DNA from: Glandiceps talaboti
Taxonomy: Eukaryota; Hemichordata; Enteropneusta; Spengelidae
Reading direction: 5' to 3'
Length of the DNA stretch: 64,000 nt
Assembly: GCF_964340395.1 (NCBI RefSeq)
Contig: NC_135565.1
Coordinates: 12,896,742-12,960,741, forward strand
The notes beneath the pieces are model-generated. The model was not told the origin of the DNA and did not search any database. It worked only from the letters and a program-made list of their open reading frames with translations. Of the stretch, positions 1-11,500 are shown piece by piece (position 1 is the stretch's first letter; each line of letters starts with the position of its first letter). Both the position numbers and the translations under genes were made by a program.

Positions 1-88
1 AACGATGTGGTTTGAAATTTGACCTTCAACCAACTACTGTTAAAGCTTAATTTGCTTGTTGAAACATTCTGCTCTTTTCACTGTTTAG

Positions 89-766
89 GGGAAGAGACCT
101 CGCAAGTGAGGTGTACAAAACTGGACGTGTGGCGGCAAAAGATGTGCACAAGTTTATGATGGAAAAGCAAGTTACATGTCTCTATCTGGCCACTGTTGAT
201 GACGTAAGATATCTCATTTACATAATTAGCTATTCATGAAATAAGGCAAATTTCACCACATGAACACTTAGCTACAAGAACGCAACAGATACAGAAAGGA
301 ACTTTTGAGGCTTAAATGTTTATACATTTAGTAAGTCTAGAGAAAGAGACCTGGTATTAAGAGAATTGTACAAAACTGGATGACGTTTGGCGACAAAATT
401 TATATTTGAAATTTGAAATTTAACTACTTCAATAAAAGATAAAACAAATTCCACATTTTGAAAGCCAACATTCGATCCTTCAGATACAGGGTATCTACCG
501 TTCCAAATAGTCCCTCGATCTCATGTCTAATCGCAACTGTCACCCTTCCTATTGATGTACCATATTTTCTACTTCGGTGTGTTTTATTTTTAATTTTCTG
601 AATAGTTTTTTTTTGTATATCACATTTGTAAGTACACGAAGAAAACGTTTTTTTTGGATGAATTGCTGGTTAGTAAATAAATAATTGCAAATAAATAATA
701 TTTATATTGTGTAAATAAATAAATGAATAAATAATTAATTAATTAATTAATTAATTAATTAATTAA

Positions 767-823
<57 letters not shown>

Positions 824-2905
824 GAACTTGGTATCCCGTTATCATGGAATATTTACAATTCATGCTGCTGTTGTTTTGAATGCCAACAGAACCACACCTG
901 AAAGCGCATTGATGATCATGTGACAGGTGGTTGGTAGCACGTGACTTATGCTTCTTCTTTTTTTACATATCTTACAGGTATTTATAGACTATTTGAAAGA
1001 TGCCGGTGTATCGCATGTTGTCAGCACCACGAACATCAAACCACCAAAGTACAAGGAAGTCGAAAAATTCACACGAAACAATTTCTTCTGGTCGTTGATA
1101 GAGCAGGAAATTTGTATTCGTAAGTTTAACTATTTCAATAAAAGATAATTGTACTTTTCTACAGTACTCCTTTAAGACCTCTATCGTCTTTTAGAAAGTT
1201 AAACTGCTATTTAGGTCTTCATCAGTTCTCAAAAATATGAAAAGCATTTTGTTATTGATGCATTTATTATTTACCTATAAGCGCCTCTAATAACCAGATA
1301 AAATAAGGAATGTAACAAGTATTACATTATAGCTAAAATGATGTAGGCTTGGTGTTTCATTCGTGGAACATTACGTTTCCGACACAAACATAGATACATT
1401 TCAACTCTATAGACTAACAATGACAGCGACACAATAAACACAGCAGGATCCTGTGCCCAATCACATTGAACACTGACAAACATTGCTATTCTTTCACGCT
1501 GCAGTAAAAACAGGCTTCCAATGAAAACATTACACATGGACTTGGTGATTTTAATGGTTCCAATTGTTTATTATCTAACTGATGATCAACATATCAACTT
1601 GACTACTTCTACATCCCCACTCTATACGGCGCCTATGTAATTGTTTCTTTTTGCATTAGAAGTTGTTTGAAGGGTGTATGAAATGTCATGTTATATGAGT
1701 GAAACACCAAGCCTACATCACTTTAGCAGTACAATAATATGAAATACAGTACCAAATGGCTATTTTAAACCGTTCCAATGTCAAAACAGCAGATTTAAAG
1801 ATATCATAAGACTTAAACGTTGACTGTAAATGCATAGAAAGCTACAACAGATATTGCTTCTGTTTCCATGTGTACATATTCTAGCGATGATGAATAATAG
1901 AATATGATAGTAATAACCCCCGCCGAAGGCGGGTATACACGAGATTTTGGTACAATTCGCGACATATAGCACGAGCCGAATGGCGAGTGATATATGGAGC
2001 GAATTGTACCAAATTCGAGTGTATACCCGCCTTGGGCGGGGGTTATTGCTATTATATTATATCAAAATATGTGTCTATTTCTTCTAAATGTGATTCTGTG
2101 TTTATTTATATGCCTGAAAAGGCGAATTCGCACGTACAGAAAAAGATCGTCGGTAATAGATCGTCGGGAACGAGCATATTTTGATGAGTGGATACGTTCA
2201 TGTCGCCCACACACACACTGCATGAACACAAACCATACACTGCATTACATTGCATTGATACAAATGTAAATTACTTTATTTACATCATATAATGCATAAC
2301 GAAAACGCGTTGAAAACTAGCAACAAAGAAAACGGGGCAAGAGGTCAAAGAAAGTAACAATTTTGTTTGGATATTTACATAAGAACAATACAATCTTGTA
2401 CACTGCTCAAAATAGATGACTCGGCGTTGAATCAGTTGAATCGGAGAAAGCTCGAGACAGTAAATCAGAGACGCGACGTTACACAGTCTACTTATTTATT
2501 TGTTTTAAACCCCATATTTTCCTAATAGTCAAACGCCCCCCCCCCCTTTGGTTTCCACATTCAGCTTGTATGTACTATTCATATGCTAGTTTAGGGGCCC
2601 ATTTTAAAATGGGATTTTACCACAGTTATTATCCAATCAGAATGGCACATAGTAGCATGATATAATATAATTTGTCATTTACAGTCTTTATAAACAACTA
2701 GCATTTCAAATTTAAGTCATTTTCGATAAGGAATCACCGACATATAATTATTGTCTCTCATACAGGGTCTAAGATCTTCATCGGGGTAACGACTGCAGCT
2801 TCTACATGGGATGTGTTTGTGATGAACACACGTGCACTAATTGGAGCTGAAAGTGTGTATCTGCGTAACATTATTTCATGGAAGGCTGACGGTGTTGGAC
2901 TATAG
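89..2905 (+). CDS. GDP-fucose O-fucosyltransferase-like protein, 3' part (last three exons)
   Basis: Three coding exons at 89-203, 978-1119 and 2766-2905 join in frame (phases 2, 0, 1) and end at TAG 2903-2905. The 5' exons lie before the window. The encoded C-terminal part contains YKTGRVAAKD, then CLYLATVD, then FWSLIEQEICIRSKIFIG. The last resembles the C-terminal part of the O-FucT fold (PF10250), where an Ile/Cys-rich strand precedes a Phe-Ile-Gly donor-binding segment. The last two exons are 142 and 140 nt, exactly as in the complete paralogue at 8515-14806, and the 115-nt exon matches its 121-nt one. Counting by eye, 36 of 48 residues agree in the middle exon and about 28 of 45 in the last. 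This family transfers fucose from GDP-fucose; the acceptor here is unknown. The first intron holds a TA-rich microsatellite; the second holds a 400-bp TIR element and a large palindrome. No clear polyadenylation signal was seen close to the stop. Confidence 0.82.
713..822. repeat. (AATT/AAAT)n microsatellite
   Basis: A run of AATT units passes into AAAT units inside the first visible intron of the partial fucosyltransferase gene. It is a simple repeat with no coding content. Confidence 0.95.
1330..1729 (-). mobile_element. TA-flanked non-autonomous TIR element, copy A
   Basis: The ends are inverted repeats of about 30 bp: AGCTAAAATGATGTAGGCTT on the left, and its complement ending in CTTTAGC on the right. 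TA dinucleotides flank it at 1328-1329 and 1730-1731. The body is related, in reverse complement, to the element at 4771-5172, most clearly around 1490-1540. No transposase reading frame is present, so it would have been moved in trans. TA duplication and a CAG start suggest Tc1/mariner-type mobilisation (inference). It lies in the second visible intron of the partial fucosyltransferase gene. Confidence 0.8.
1901..2057. repeat. Imperfect 157-bp palindrome (foldback element)
   Basis: The left arm around 1909-1960 and right arm around 2000-2052 are near-perfect inverted copies. The pair TAACCCCCGCC / GGCGGGGGTTA and the pair TTTGGTACAATTCGC / GCGAATTGTACCAAA are the clearest. The centre also folds (TATAGCACGAGCCGAA against TGGCGAGTGATATA). 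It is much more GC-rich than its surroundings. It could be a foldback transposon or a structured RNA hairpin in the intron. Confidence 0.85.
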
Positions 2906-3903
2906 AAAGACATTTTTTTTAGTTTCCAGTTTCCTTTATCACTACAGGTGTCCAATCTACATATAGACTGTAAATGAACTCCAGATAAAGCTTTCTGAAT
3001 GTGCAGTGGAGTATGGTTGATATAGAAATGGATGCATTTAAGCTTTTTTTAATGGGATTTCGTACATGAACAAGAACATATGAGTAAAATATTACCGTAC
3101 TTTGCAACGTTTTTCAAATTATGCATCCTTATGACAATAACTGGGATGCACGTAATTTTGTTTAGGGTTCATTATGGGCATGTTTCTTGAATTAGAGTGC
3201 ATCTAAGGACACCAAATTCGTTTTAAAAAAATCAGAGTAATTAGAACCAACCTAATCCTTTGGATATGAAAGATTGTTCCTGTTCCTTTTGAAATAATAT
3301 ATTTTGAGTTCACCTTATTTTAAAGGAATCCTGTAATATTTTATTACCCTATAGTGTTCGCAAGATGACCATTCTTTAAATTCAAAAATAGGTTTAATTT
3401 GACAAATTGTCACAAGCAACATGGTATTAAACACGGTACAATATACTGTGGTGTGAATACGTTAGTTATGTAGTAGTTTTATCGAATGTCCGGACGTATT
3501 TGACAGATACTAGAATTACGTAGAGACATTTCTGAAAGAACAACATCAGCATATGTAGTGGAGATTCCTGAGAAGCTTTGATGTGATAATAAACTGGTAA
3601 CAAATCGGAATGTATTATTTTCATAAGTTTGAGAAGGATGTTGAGTAATTTGTGTATTAGCTTTATATCTTACACAGGGAAACATTTTCAGTCATGCCTG
3701 CATTCTTGCCACACTCCTGCTGAAAGACTGAAAATGTAGTACTGCTACAAGAGTGCACTATCGATCACAGGAATGTAGGACATTGGCTGTGTACTTGACC
3801 ATCGAAAACCCTTTCTCGTCAGGCAATCAGATATACGGGAAAGAAATTCAAAAACCTAAGATCCTTGTCAAGGGTGTTATAGTTTTTATCAACAATACTC
3901 GCA

Positions 3904-3999
3904 TGGATGGATGGATGGATGGATGGATGGATGAATGAATGAATGAATGAATGAATGAATGAATGAATGAATGAATGAATGAATGAATGAAAGAATGAA
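3904..3999. repeat. (GGAT)n(GAAT)n microsatellite
   Basis: GGAT units change abruptly to GAAT units. It is simple-sequence DNA in the intergenic region. Confidence 0.95.
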
Positions 4000-4770
4000 C
4001 AAATCTTTAATTACCTACAAATTACAGAGCAACAACACGTGTGTCCAATTCACTTTGGACAAAAGTATCTACATTTCAAAATATTTACCATAGAAGCTAG
4101 AAAGTATGTCTTATAGAAAAGAGCGAATCTAGTTTAGCCACTCAAATTATTAATATTTATACAATAATCAGCAGACAGCTGGTGTACTCATATAAAAATA
4201 TATAGAGCATAGGGGTCATCCTGTAAATTACACTTGGGAAGAGCTGGGGAGGGGTCAGAGGTCATAATTACTGGTGTAATAGAAGCTCATTATGGAGTAC
4301 ATCATGAACAAAATATGCCTACATGAAATTCATACTCTGTAAAAGTATAATATTTAAGACTGTCTTGGTTTTGAAAAAGTGGAACAATGTGTGCATCATA
4401 AAATTTGCTACCTGTTATGACGTTGATCAGAACAATTTTATTTTGTCCCAGCAAAATGTCTGACAGTCTGTTAAGTTGTGTATGTGCTTCCCCAGATTTC
4501 AAATCAAAATGATATATGCGTTAGAACAGAAGTATCGAGTGACATATATTAGAATATAATATTTCATATGGTACATTTACCCAATTTCATAAAGTATCTA
4601 TCATTTTAAAACGTTAATGGTAACAGTTGTAATGTAAAATAAACATGTGATAATAGCTAAACTCTAGTGAACAAATAGACGATTGAACACATTGAGCGGA
4701 TAAACTGCTGTTTTTAGTGCTCCAGCATGTGCAAGACTATGGTTTCAAACATTCTTACATGACTGCTTTA

Positions 4771-5172
4771 CAGCTAAAATGACGTAGGCTTGGTGTTTCA
4801 CACACGAGACATGACATTTAATACACGCCCTCAGACAACTTCAAATGCAAAACAAACAATTGCATAGGTGCCATGCACAGTGGGGATGTAGTAGTAGTCA
4901 AGTTTAAATGTTGATTATCAGTTAGAAAATAAAGAATTGAAGCTATTAAGCTCATCAGGTCCATGTGTAATGTTTTCATTAGAAGCCTGTTTTTACTGCA
5001 CTGTGAAAGAATAGCAATGCTTATCAGTGTTCGATGTGATTTGGCAATGGTCCTGTTGTGTTTATTGTGTCTCTGTTATTGTCAGTCTAGAGTTGAAATA
5101 TGTCTAGCTCTGTACTGTGTCAAAATCGTAATGTCCCATGAGTGAAACACTACGTCTACATCATTTTAGCTG
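4771..5172 (+). mobile_element. TA-flanked non-autonomous TIR element, copy B
   Basis: This 402-bp element begins CAGCTAAAATGACGTAGGCT and ends in the inverted complement CATTTTAGCTG. TA lies directly outside each end (4769-4770 and 5173-5174). It is the intact counterpart of the copy at 1330-1729, in opposite orientation; the shared body includes the segment around 4961-5020. There is no transposase coding capacity. The exact TA flanks support a TA target duplication. Confidence 0.87.
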
Positions 5173-5777
5173 TAACACGATAGATTATCATTTCATGTGT
5201 TGTAAGATTGGACATAAAACATTATACAGGTGAAAGGTCGATTTGTAATAATACTGACCTAATAATCAGTTTATTTGCCTAAAATAAATATAACAGTGGG
5301 TAAGTGAGTCTGGAAATACCTTACAGCTAATATGGGCCTTTCCCTAACATATTTATATATAGAAATTCACAGCAAGGTACTTATTATGACTCAAAAACAT
5401 ATAATGTATTATGTACATAAGATTAAAATTACAAATATACAGTTGATCAGTTATACTGTGTCATGATCAATAAATGTTGCTTGAAGATTTGTTTGAAACG
5501 ATATAAAGATTTTAGTTGTACAGAATTTGATCTGCTCAGGGATACCACGATATTACTGGACTCACCCAAATATGTTCAAATTTATCGATCTGATGTCCTC
5601 TGACAAAACTTCCATTATACGACGACTAAGCCTTTATATTTACAAGGCACTCATGGTTAGGCATAATGGCCAATAATTGCCATTGGTGGCGTGTTAACAT
5701 GCTAACATGTAATCACAAATTTGTATCTTCTCCACTAAGTTATGTATCCAATATATAGTTATTGTCTATTTATTTTG

Positions 5778-6006
5778 TATGTATGTATGTATGTATGTAT
5801 GTATGTATGTATGTATGTATGTGTGTGTGTATATATGTATGTATGTATGTATGTGTATGTATGTATGTATGTATGTATGTATGTATGTATGTATGTATGT
5901 ATGTATGTATGTATGTATGTATGAATGTATGTATGTATGTATGTATGTATGTATGTATGTATGTATGTATGTATGTATGTATGCATGTATGCATGTATGT
6001 ATGTAT
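5778..6006. repeat. (GTAT)n microsatellite, about 230 bp
   Basis: Almost uninterrupted GTAT units with a short (GT)n/TATA interruption at 5821-5836. A 4-bp unit without stop codons stays open in several frames on both strands, which creates apparent Tyr-Val-Cys-Met and His-Thr-Tyr-Ile proteins that are not genes. Confidence 0.97.
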
Positions 6007-6908
6007 ATTTATATGATTGATTTTAATCATTGAACCTTTGGGGCACAATAACCTATCTGTGTAATTACATATAATTATGGAAACTCAGCTTTCAAAGATA
6101 ATAAATGGCTTTTTATCAGATTTGAGAACAACTTTTTCAGTTAAAAACAAAATGTTGGTTGATATGATATTGTTTGCCAAAGATTGGTGACAATGTAGAA
6201 AAATAATGTACAGTGCAAGTTGGTCGTGTATTGCACTATGCAGTTACATATGAAAGGAGATTCGATCATGATGGTTGAGTATGCATCAGATTTGTCACAC
6301 ATAACGTTACTGTTATCCGTCATGTAAAAGAACAACCCAGGTTGGAAAATAATGAACTTACTTTGATTTTGTATGACATTCATTACTTATACTACAGCCG
6401 TATGGCACCGCTTCCTACTGTAATGAATTATACTCGATCCACCCAGACTTTGAACGACCAACTTCATGTGAATATTGCGCAAGTCCATGAACTCATCAAT
6501 ACACTCCCATTTAAAATTGCATAATTCATCCCTATTATAAAACCTTCCTTACGGAAGGTAAAAATTGACCTGGGTTCGATCAGGCATGATAGGAATTCAG
6601 ACCAGAGACAGTTGGGGGATTCACGACTGGCTGTTAGACATGCTTCGTGGCTAGAGATTCACAATGACAAATTCATATACAAGAACATTGGCATTCGGCC
6701 GTAAGTAAATTGAGAGTAAGTTGAAATCTCTCATGAGCTGTGCTGTGTATACATTACTTCCACCAAATGTAATTCATGAGTTTTTAGTCAGGTTTTCCCT
6801 AGGTCGTATGACCTATGAGATACTGGTACGAACGAGGTGTGGTATGACAGCGTAAGTGTGAAGTTTACCCTTGGATTGGACAATTCTAAACAACACAAAA
6901 ACAAGTCG

Positions 6909-6957
6909 GTAACACCATAGACAGTGGAGGGGAGATCTCCACTGTCTATGGTAACAC
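6909..6957. repeat. 35-bp perfect hairpin flanked by 7-bp direct repeats
   Basis: GTAACAC (6909-6915) is followed by a hairpin at 6916-6950, then by GTAACAC again (6951-6957). The hairpin stem is CATAGACAGTGGAG with a 7-nt loop and a perfect complementary stem. The structure has the form of an insertion with a 7-bp target duplication. It resembles the hairpins at 25065-25150 and 18940-18985. Confidence 0.85.
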
Positions 6958-7070
6958 TTTGTCATGCTTGTGAATTTAGACGTCGATAAACATATGTTTG
7001 AATTTTGACCTTAGATAATGAATACTATATGGTAAAGCTCTGTCTGTTTGTCTGCCTGCTTGCCTATCTC

Positions 7071-7149
7071 TGTATGTATGTATGTATGTATGTATGTATG
7101 TATGTATGTATGTATGTATGTATGTATGTATGTATGTATGTATGTATGT
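7071..7149. repeat. (TGTA)n microsatellite
   Basis: An uninterrupted TGTA array of about 20 units. Apparent reading frames across it are artefacts. Confidence 0.97.
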
Positions 7150-7282
7150 CTGATGAACGCATTGAGCGTGAAACTCGGAGTTACAACCAAGCACCTCAAG
7201 TTCCAACCAACCTACTTTGATTATTCCCGCCCTGCTTACCCAAGCATCGAGCACTCTATTCTACGAGTTTGATACTATTTAC

Positions 7283-7308
7283 TATGTATGTATGTATGTA
7301 TGTATGTA

Positions 7309-7349
<41 letters not shown>

Positions 7350-7371
7350 GCCTGTCTGTCTGCCTGCCTGT
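7283..7371. repeat. (GTAT)n(GTCT)n microsatellite
   Basis: GTAT units pass into TGTC units and then a few TGCC units, just upstream of the SINE at 7493. Confidence 0.95.
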
Positions 7372-7492
7372 GTCTCTGCTGCCTCAATGTATGTCTCTAT
7401 ATATATCTGTCTATTATGTAACTGCATTAATCACAGTTACGTGAGACATAAGTACACGATTTTGGTGAAAATTCTTGTGATCATATTTACAT

Positions 7493-7858
7493 TAGTGGAG
7501 TCATGATGGGTGAATGGTTAGCTTGGAATCTACAGGGTGCAGGTTCGAGCCCCGTCGCTGCCTGCTGTTTGTTTCTGAGTGGCTAAAGTCCTTGGGCAAG
7601 ATTTGAACCACGACTGTGCCTCAGTCAACCCAGCTGTATAACTGGGGACCTGGCAGGATGTAGGTTGCAATGTGAAGGCTTTAATCCTATGCGCTTAAAT
7701 GGCTGCAATGGATTGTATGCTCCCCGGGGAGTTGAGGAAGACTAAAGGCCTGTTGTGCCGTTCTGATCCGAGCCAGGGGTAATAATTGTAAAGCGCTTTG
7801 AGCACTGAGTGGGAAAGCGCTATATAAGAACCCAACATTATTTTTATTATTATTAAAC
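7493..7858 (+). mobile_element. tRNA-derived SINE, copy 1
   Basis: The head contains an A-box-like GGGTGAATGG and a clear B box GGTTCGAGCCC (about 7550-7560), the internal RNA polymerase III promoter of tRNA-derived SINEs. The 3' tail contains GTAAAGCGCTTTGAGCA and AAAGCGCTATATAAG followed by a TTA-type repeat. That tail resembles those of V-SINEs and L2-clade LINEs as I remember them. A second copy in the same orientation is at 60470-60833. SINEs are mobilised by a partner LINE that recognises the shared tail; no such LINE is in the window. Confidence 0.85.
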
Positions 7859-8514
7859 AGTACAGTTTATGTAGCTTGAAATACAAATAGACAGGAGGGA
7901 ACATCTGGAGTTTTGCTCAAAAGTACTATTGTTTTAGAGTGTTATCATAATAAACGGAGAATTTTAGTTTTAAATGAGATCGTAGACAACGAAAGGGCTG
8001 GTATCATGTATATATTTATGATTTCTGATTCATGATTTCTGATTCATTTTGTTTGTTTGTTTGTTCAATTTATAACAAGTGCTAGTAGATTCATCCTACT
8101 CATCGAATATTCATAGTTTGAAAGCTATTGTTAGGTGTAAGAAAACCTTCATTTATTACGAGGAGGAAGTCTTGCGAAAATGTAACCTTTCCTAGATTCC
8201 ATCTTTCCAAAAAGTCCCGACCTTAAATTGTGATAAGTTAAAAGAAATATTATATTTTGCGTTCCAGCACTGGTTTAAGTAAAGTTGTTCTGGGACTCCC
8301 TTGGACAAAATATTTATAAATTGCTTAATTTATACCTCCTGGTTAGACCAACTGTATTATCTAGATGTATATAATGGTGCAATAGCTACCGACCAAGTTA
8401 TTTAACCCACACGATTTTCATGTTTTGCACACGTGATCTTGAAAACTGATCCAGAATACCCGGATGCCCACATCATCATAGCAAACCATAGCGTTAATTA
8501 CAATCCGATCCGAA

Positions 8515-11500
8515 ATGGCTGTTCGAGGTCGATATCGTAAATTCGTTGTATTGGTAGCTACTGCAGTACTTCTTTTTGTCGTGGTTTCACAGTGGCGACC
8601 TAGAATTAATTACACCACTAGAAGAGTCGGGGAATTCTTGAAGACGCCCTTTAAAAAAGTAACGTCTATTTGTGAAATTATGGACGATGAAAATGGAACA
8701 ATAACGACTCATAACAAAACCATGAATGTTAGGAAAGAGCAAGAACATATTAGTGGTTTAACTATGGACGCAAGAAAACAAAAAGAGACAACAGACAAAG
8801 AAAAAGAGCGAACAAACGGCGAAGATGTTGAGGAGACGGTATGTTTGAATACTATGAAGTTGTTATGCTTGCACTGAATATTAATTATGCCTTCTAACAA
8901 GTACGATAGAAGGAGACATACAAAGTCAGCAAGACAAGACAAATCATAGAGTAGAGAAGACAAAATAGACGGGAAAAATTATAATAGAGACTGAGTTACT
9001 GCAATATATTGTATATATTATGAGCTATATATTTAAATGATAAGAGATGCCAGAGAGGGCAATACTACAATTTAGTACCTACACAAGCGTTGGTACATTT
9101 TACCAAATGTTTGAGGATGCCCAAGTCGATTTTATTAGACCGTCAGCGATCAGTTGTCTAATCAACAAATGTTTTCACCGTTCGTCGTCGATAGAAAAGT
9201 GTCCCCTTTATAGTGAATTTCCAAAATTATACTTGCCGTGAATGCGGACATGGCAATTATTTGTTAGAGCTCGCGTGTCCCCACGACTCATTTGTTGTTA
9301 TATTTACTCAATGAATATTTCTGCAAGAAATAAGATTGTGAGTCTCACTGTGGTGACTTCGTCATGTTGAGCGCACAACACTGGAAAATACGTGCAGAAT
9401 AACAGTCGAAATAACTCCAGCTGGCAATAGTGCCGGGCAATAGTCACTGCACGCGCGGGAAATATCCTAATGCGGGCAATAGTCATAGAAATAAGTTTTT
9501 AACTACTACCACCAGCGAATTTGTGTGAAGGCACTGCATTAATTAGCCCTTGTATTTTAATCTATTTGGCAAAGCCCGGTGGCAAAGCTGTTGAATATGA
9601 GACCCTAAAAGACGACATTGCGTCTCCCAAGGTCATTAAATAATAAATTACGCCCCCCCCCTCAGCAAGAACCGATTTATTTTGACCCCTGGCCCTGCCA
9701 ATGTGTAATTACTGGAGACTCCTTTATCATGATAAAACTGTTTACAACTGCATTTTCATGTGTTTAGAGCTAGGTATACATGTATTATACTAGTACAGTG
9801 CAGTAGATTTTTTCTTACTCAAAACGCTTTCTTTTATCATTCTCCTTCTAGAAGGTGCCAAAACACGACAAGAAAAACGACAAACAAAATGTCCCCGTGT
9901 CTGGTCGTCGTTACCTCATACCATTACATGCACATTTCTTTAAATCTCATGGACCAAATGTGCAGTTACTTCATTTCCAAGCGGCGGCAGCTTTTGCAAT
10001 GTGCTCAAATCGAACCCTTGTTCTTGTGGACTTTATCGCCAATAATGTGTATCAGGAAAGCAAACTCTTTGACCAAATACAGTTCAATGAGACCTATGAA
10101 GTTGAAAAACTGAAAGAAATTATGGATGTCGCTACTATCGACGAATATTACCGTGACTGTAAACATAAAGTCAAAGCTCTCCAAAACAGAAACCAAGCAA
10201 AATCTTTCCAAACAGGTAACAAGACAATAGTAGAAAAGAAACGAGATAAACCTTATCCATTTCTCGACCTCAATATTTCTTATCCGGTCAACCTGACGCT
10301 AAACGACGTTACTTCAGAGCGGTGTGTTGGAATCGATGGACCTATGTATTGGACTTCAAGACCATGTTCAAAGTCTTTTCACTTTGCGGCGGTAAAGAAA
10401 TTCAACGAACATATAGTTACGGTTCCTTGGATAGGGAGAGTCGCTGATAAAATTGCGAAGAAAATCTGTGGTGGCAAACCATATATTGCGATGCATTGGA
10501 GAAACAGACTGAAGGAGATGTAAGTCTAAATGATGGATGAGGATTTGATATTTATCTTGGATTGTTAATTTATAAACAATTTTATCATGGCATCCTACTT
10601 GAAAAATCAATGTGACACAACATATGCCAAGTCCTTGTTTGTAACTCAATAAATTGCAAAAGCTTAATAAACGTGTAAAATCTTTGATATTATACGTATA
10701 ATAGCAAACGTTTTACGTATGTTTTAGCTTTTTGCAATGTATTGAGTTACAAACAGAGACTTGGCATATATTGTTTCACATTGATTTTTCAAGTAGGAAG
10801 CCATGATAAAATTGTTTTGTAAATTAAAAATCCAAACTAAATACCCAATCCTCATTCATATGGCCACTTTAAAGCGTTCTCTGCGTTTAGCGTAAAAATG
10901 CATTTTTCAACCTCGAATTGTTTTGAAATATTTTGCTTTTTTGCGTTTTTATAGACTGAGAAAAAAATCAGATTCACCAAAACCTATCTTTTTGTTGTTC
11001 CACACTTTTAATAATTCACATATATATTTCTACACTGGAGCAGAGACATTCTTTATTGAAACTATTCGTTTCCTTTTTGTTAATAACATTAGCGACGAAT
11101 ACAACATGGGACAAGATTTTTTATATCGTAAATGTGACTGTTACAGAGATTTTTTGTTACTGTACTGCTCTGGGAATATTTAACCTACGTCATCGTTCGC
11201 AAGGAAAATGCGCACGGGGACAGATTTCCTTGCAAATCAAAATGTTGTAGTTGTCTAGAAATTTTGCTATATGAAAGCTTGTTTCAGATCCCTTTAGAAT
11301 AATACAGGGTGTTTAGAGTCTTCTTTCAAGAAAACCGCCAATCTATTATTCTCCCATTCACACCATTTTAGGCCGCCATTTTGGATTCTAAAATGACTAA
11401 ATTTATTTTAACTTCACTTTAAAAGATATTTTGGTGACCCACAGAATTTTTTCATTGGTTTTAATTGAGAATAGGTTGCAGTTGTCATGACGAAAGTATA

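Larger units (their letters stand above)
2906..8514. other. Intergenic region between the two fucosyltransferase paralogues
   Basis: I see no coding exon here. The stretch holds microsatellites (3904-3999, 5778-6006, 7071-7149, 7283-7371), a TIR element (4771-5172), a micro-hairpin with flanking direct repeats (6909-6957) and a tRNA-derived SINE (7493-7858). Another loose inverted repeat pairs ACATTTTCAGTC near 3680 with GACTGAAAATGT near 3727. The rest is AT-rich sequence with no structure I can name. The promoter of the downstream paralogue must lie at its 3' end, but no TATA box or other decisive element was recognised. Confidence 0.7.
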
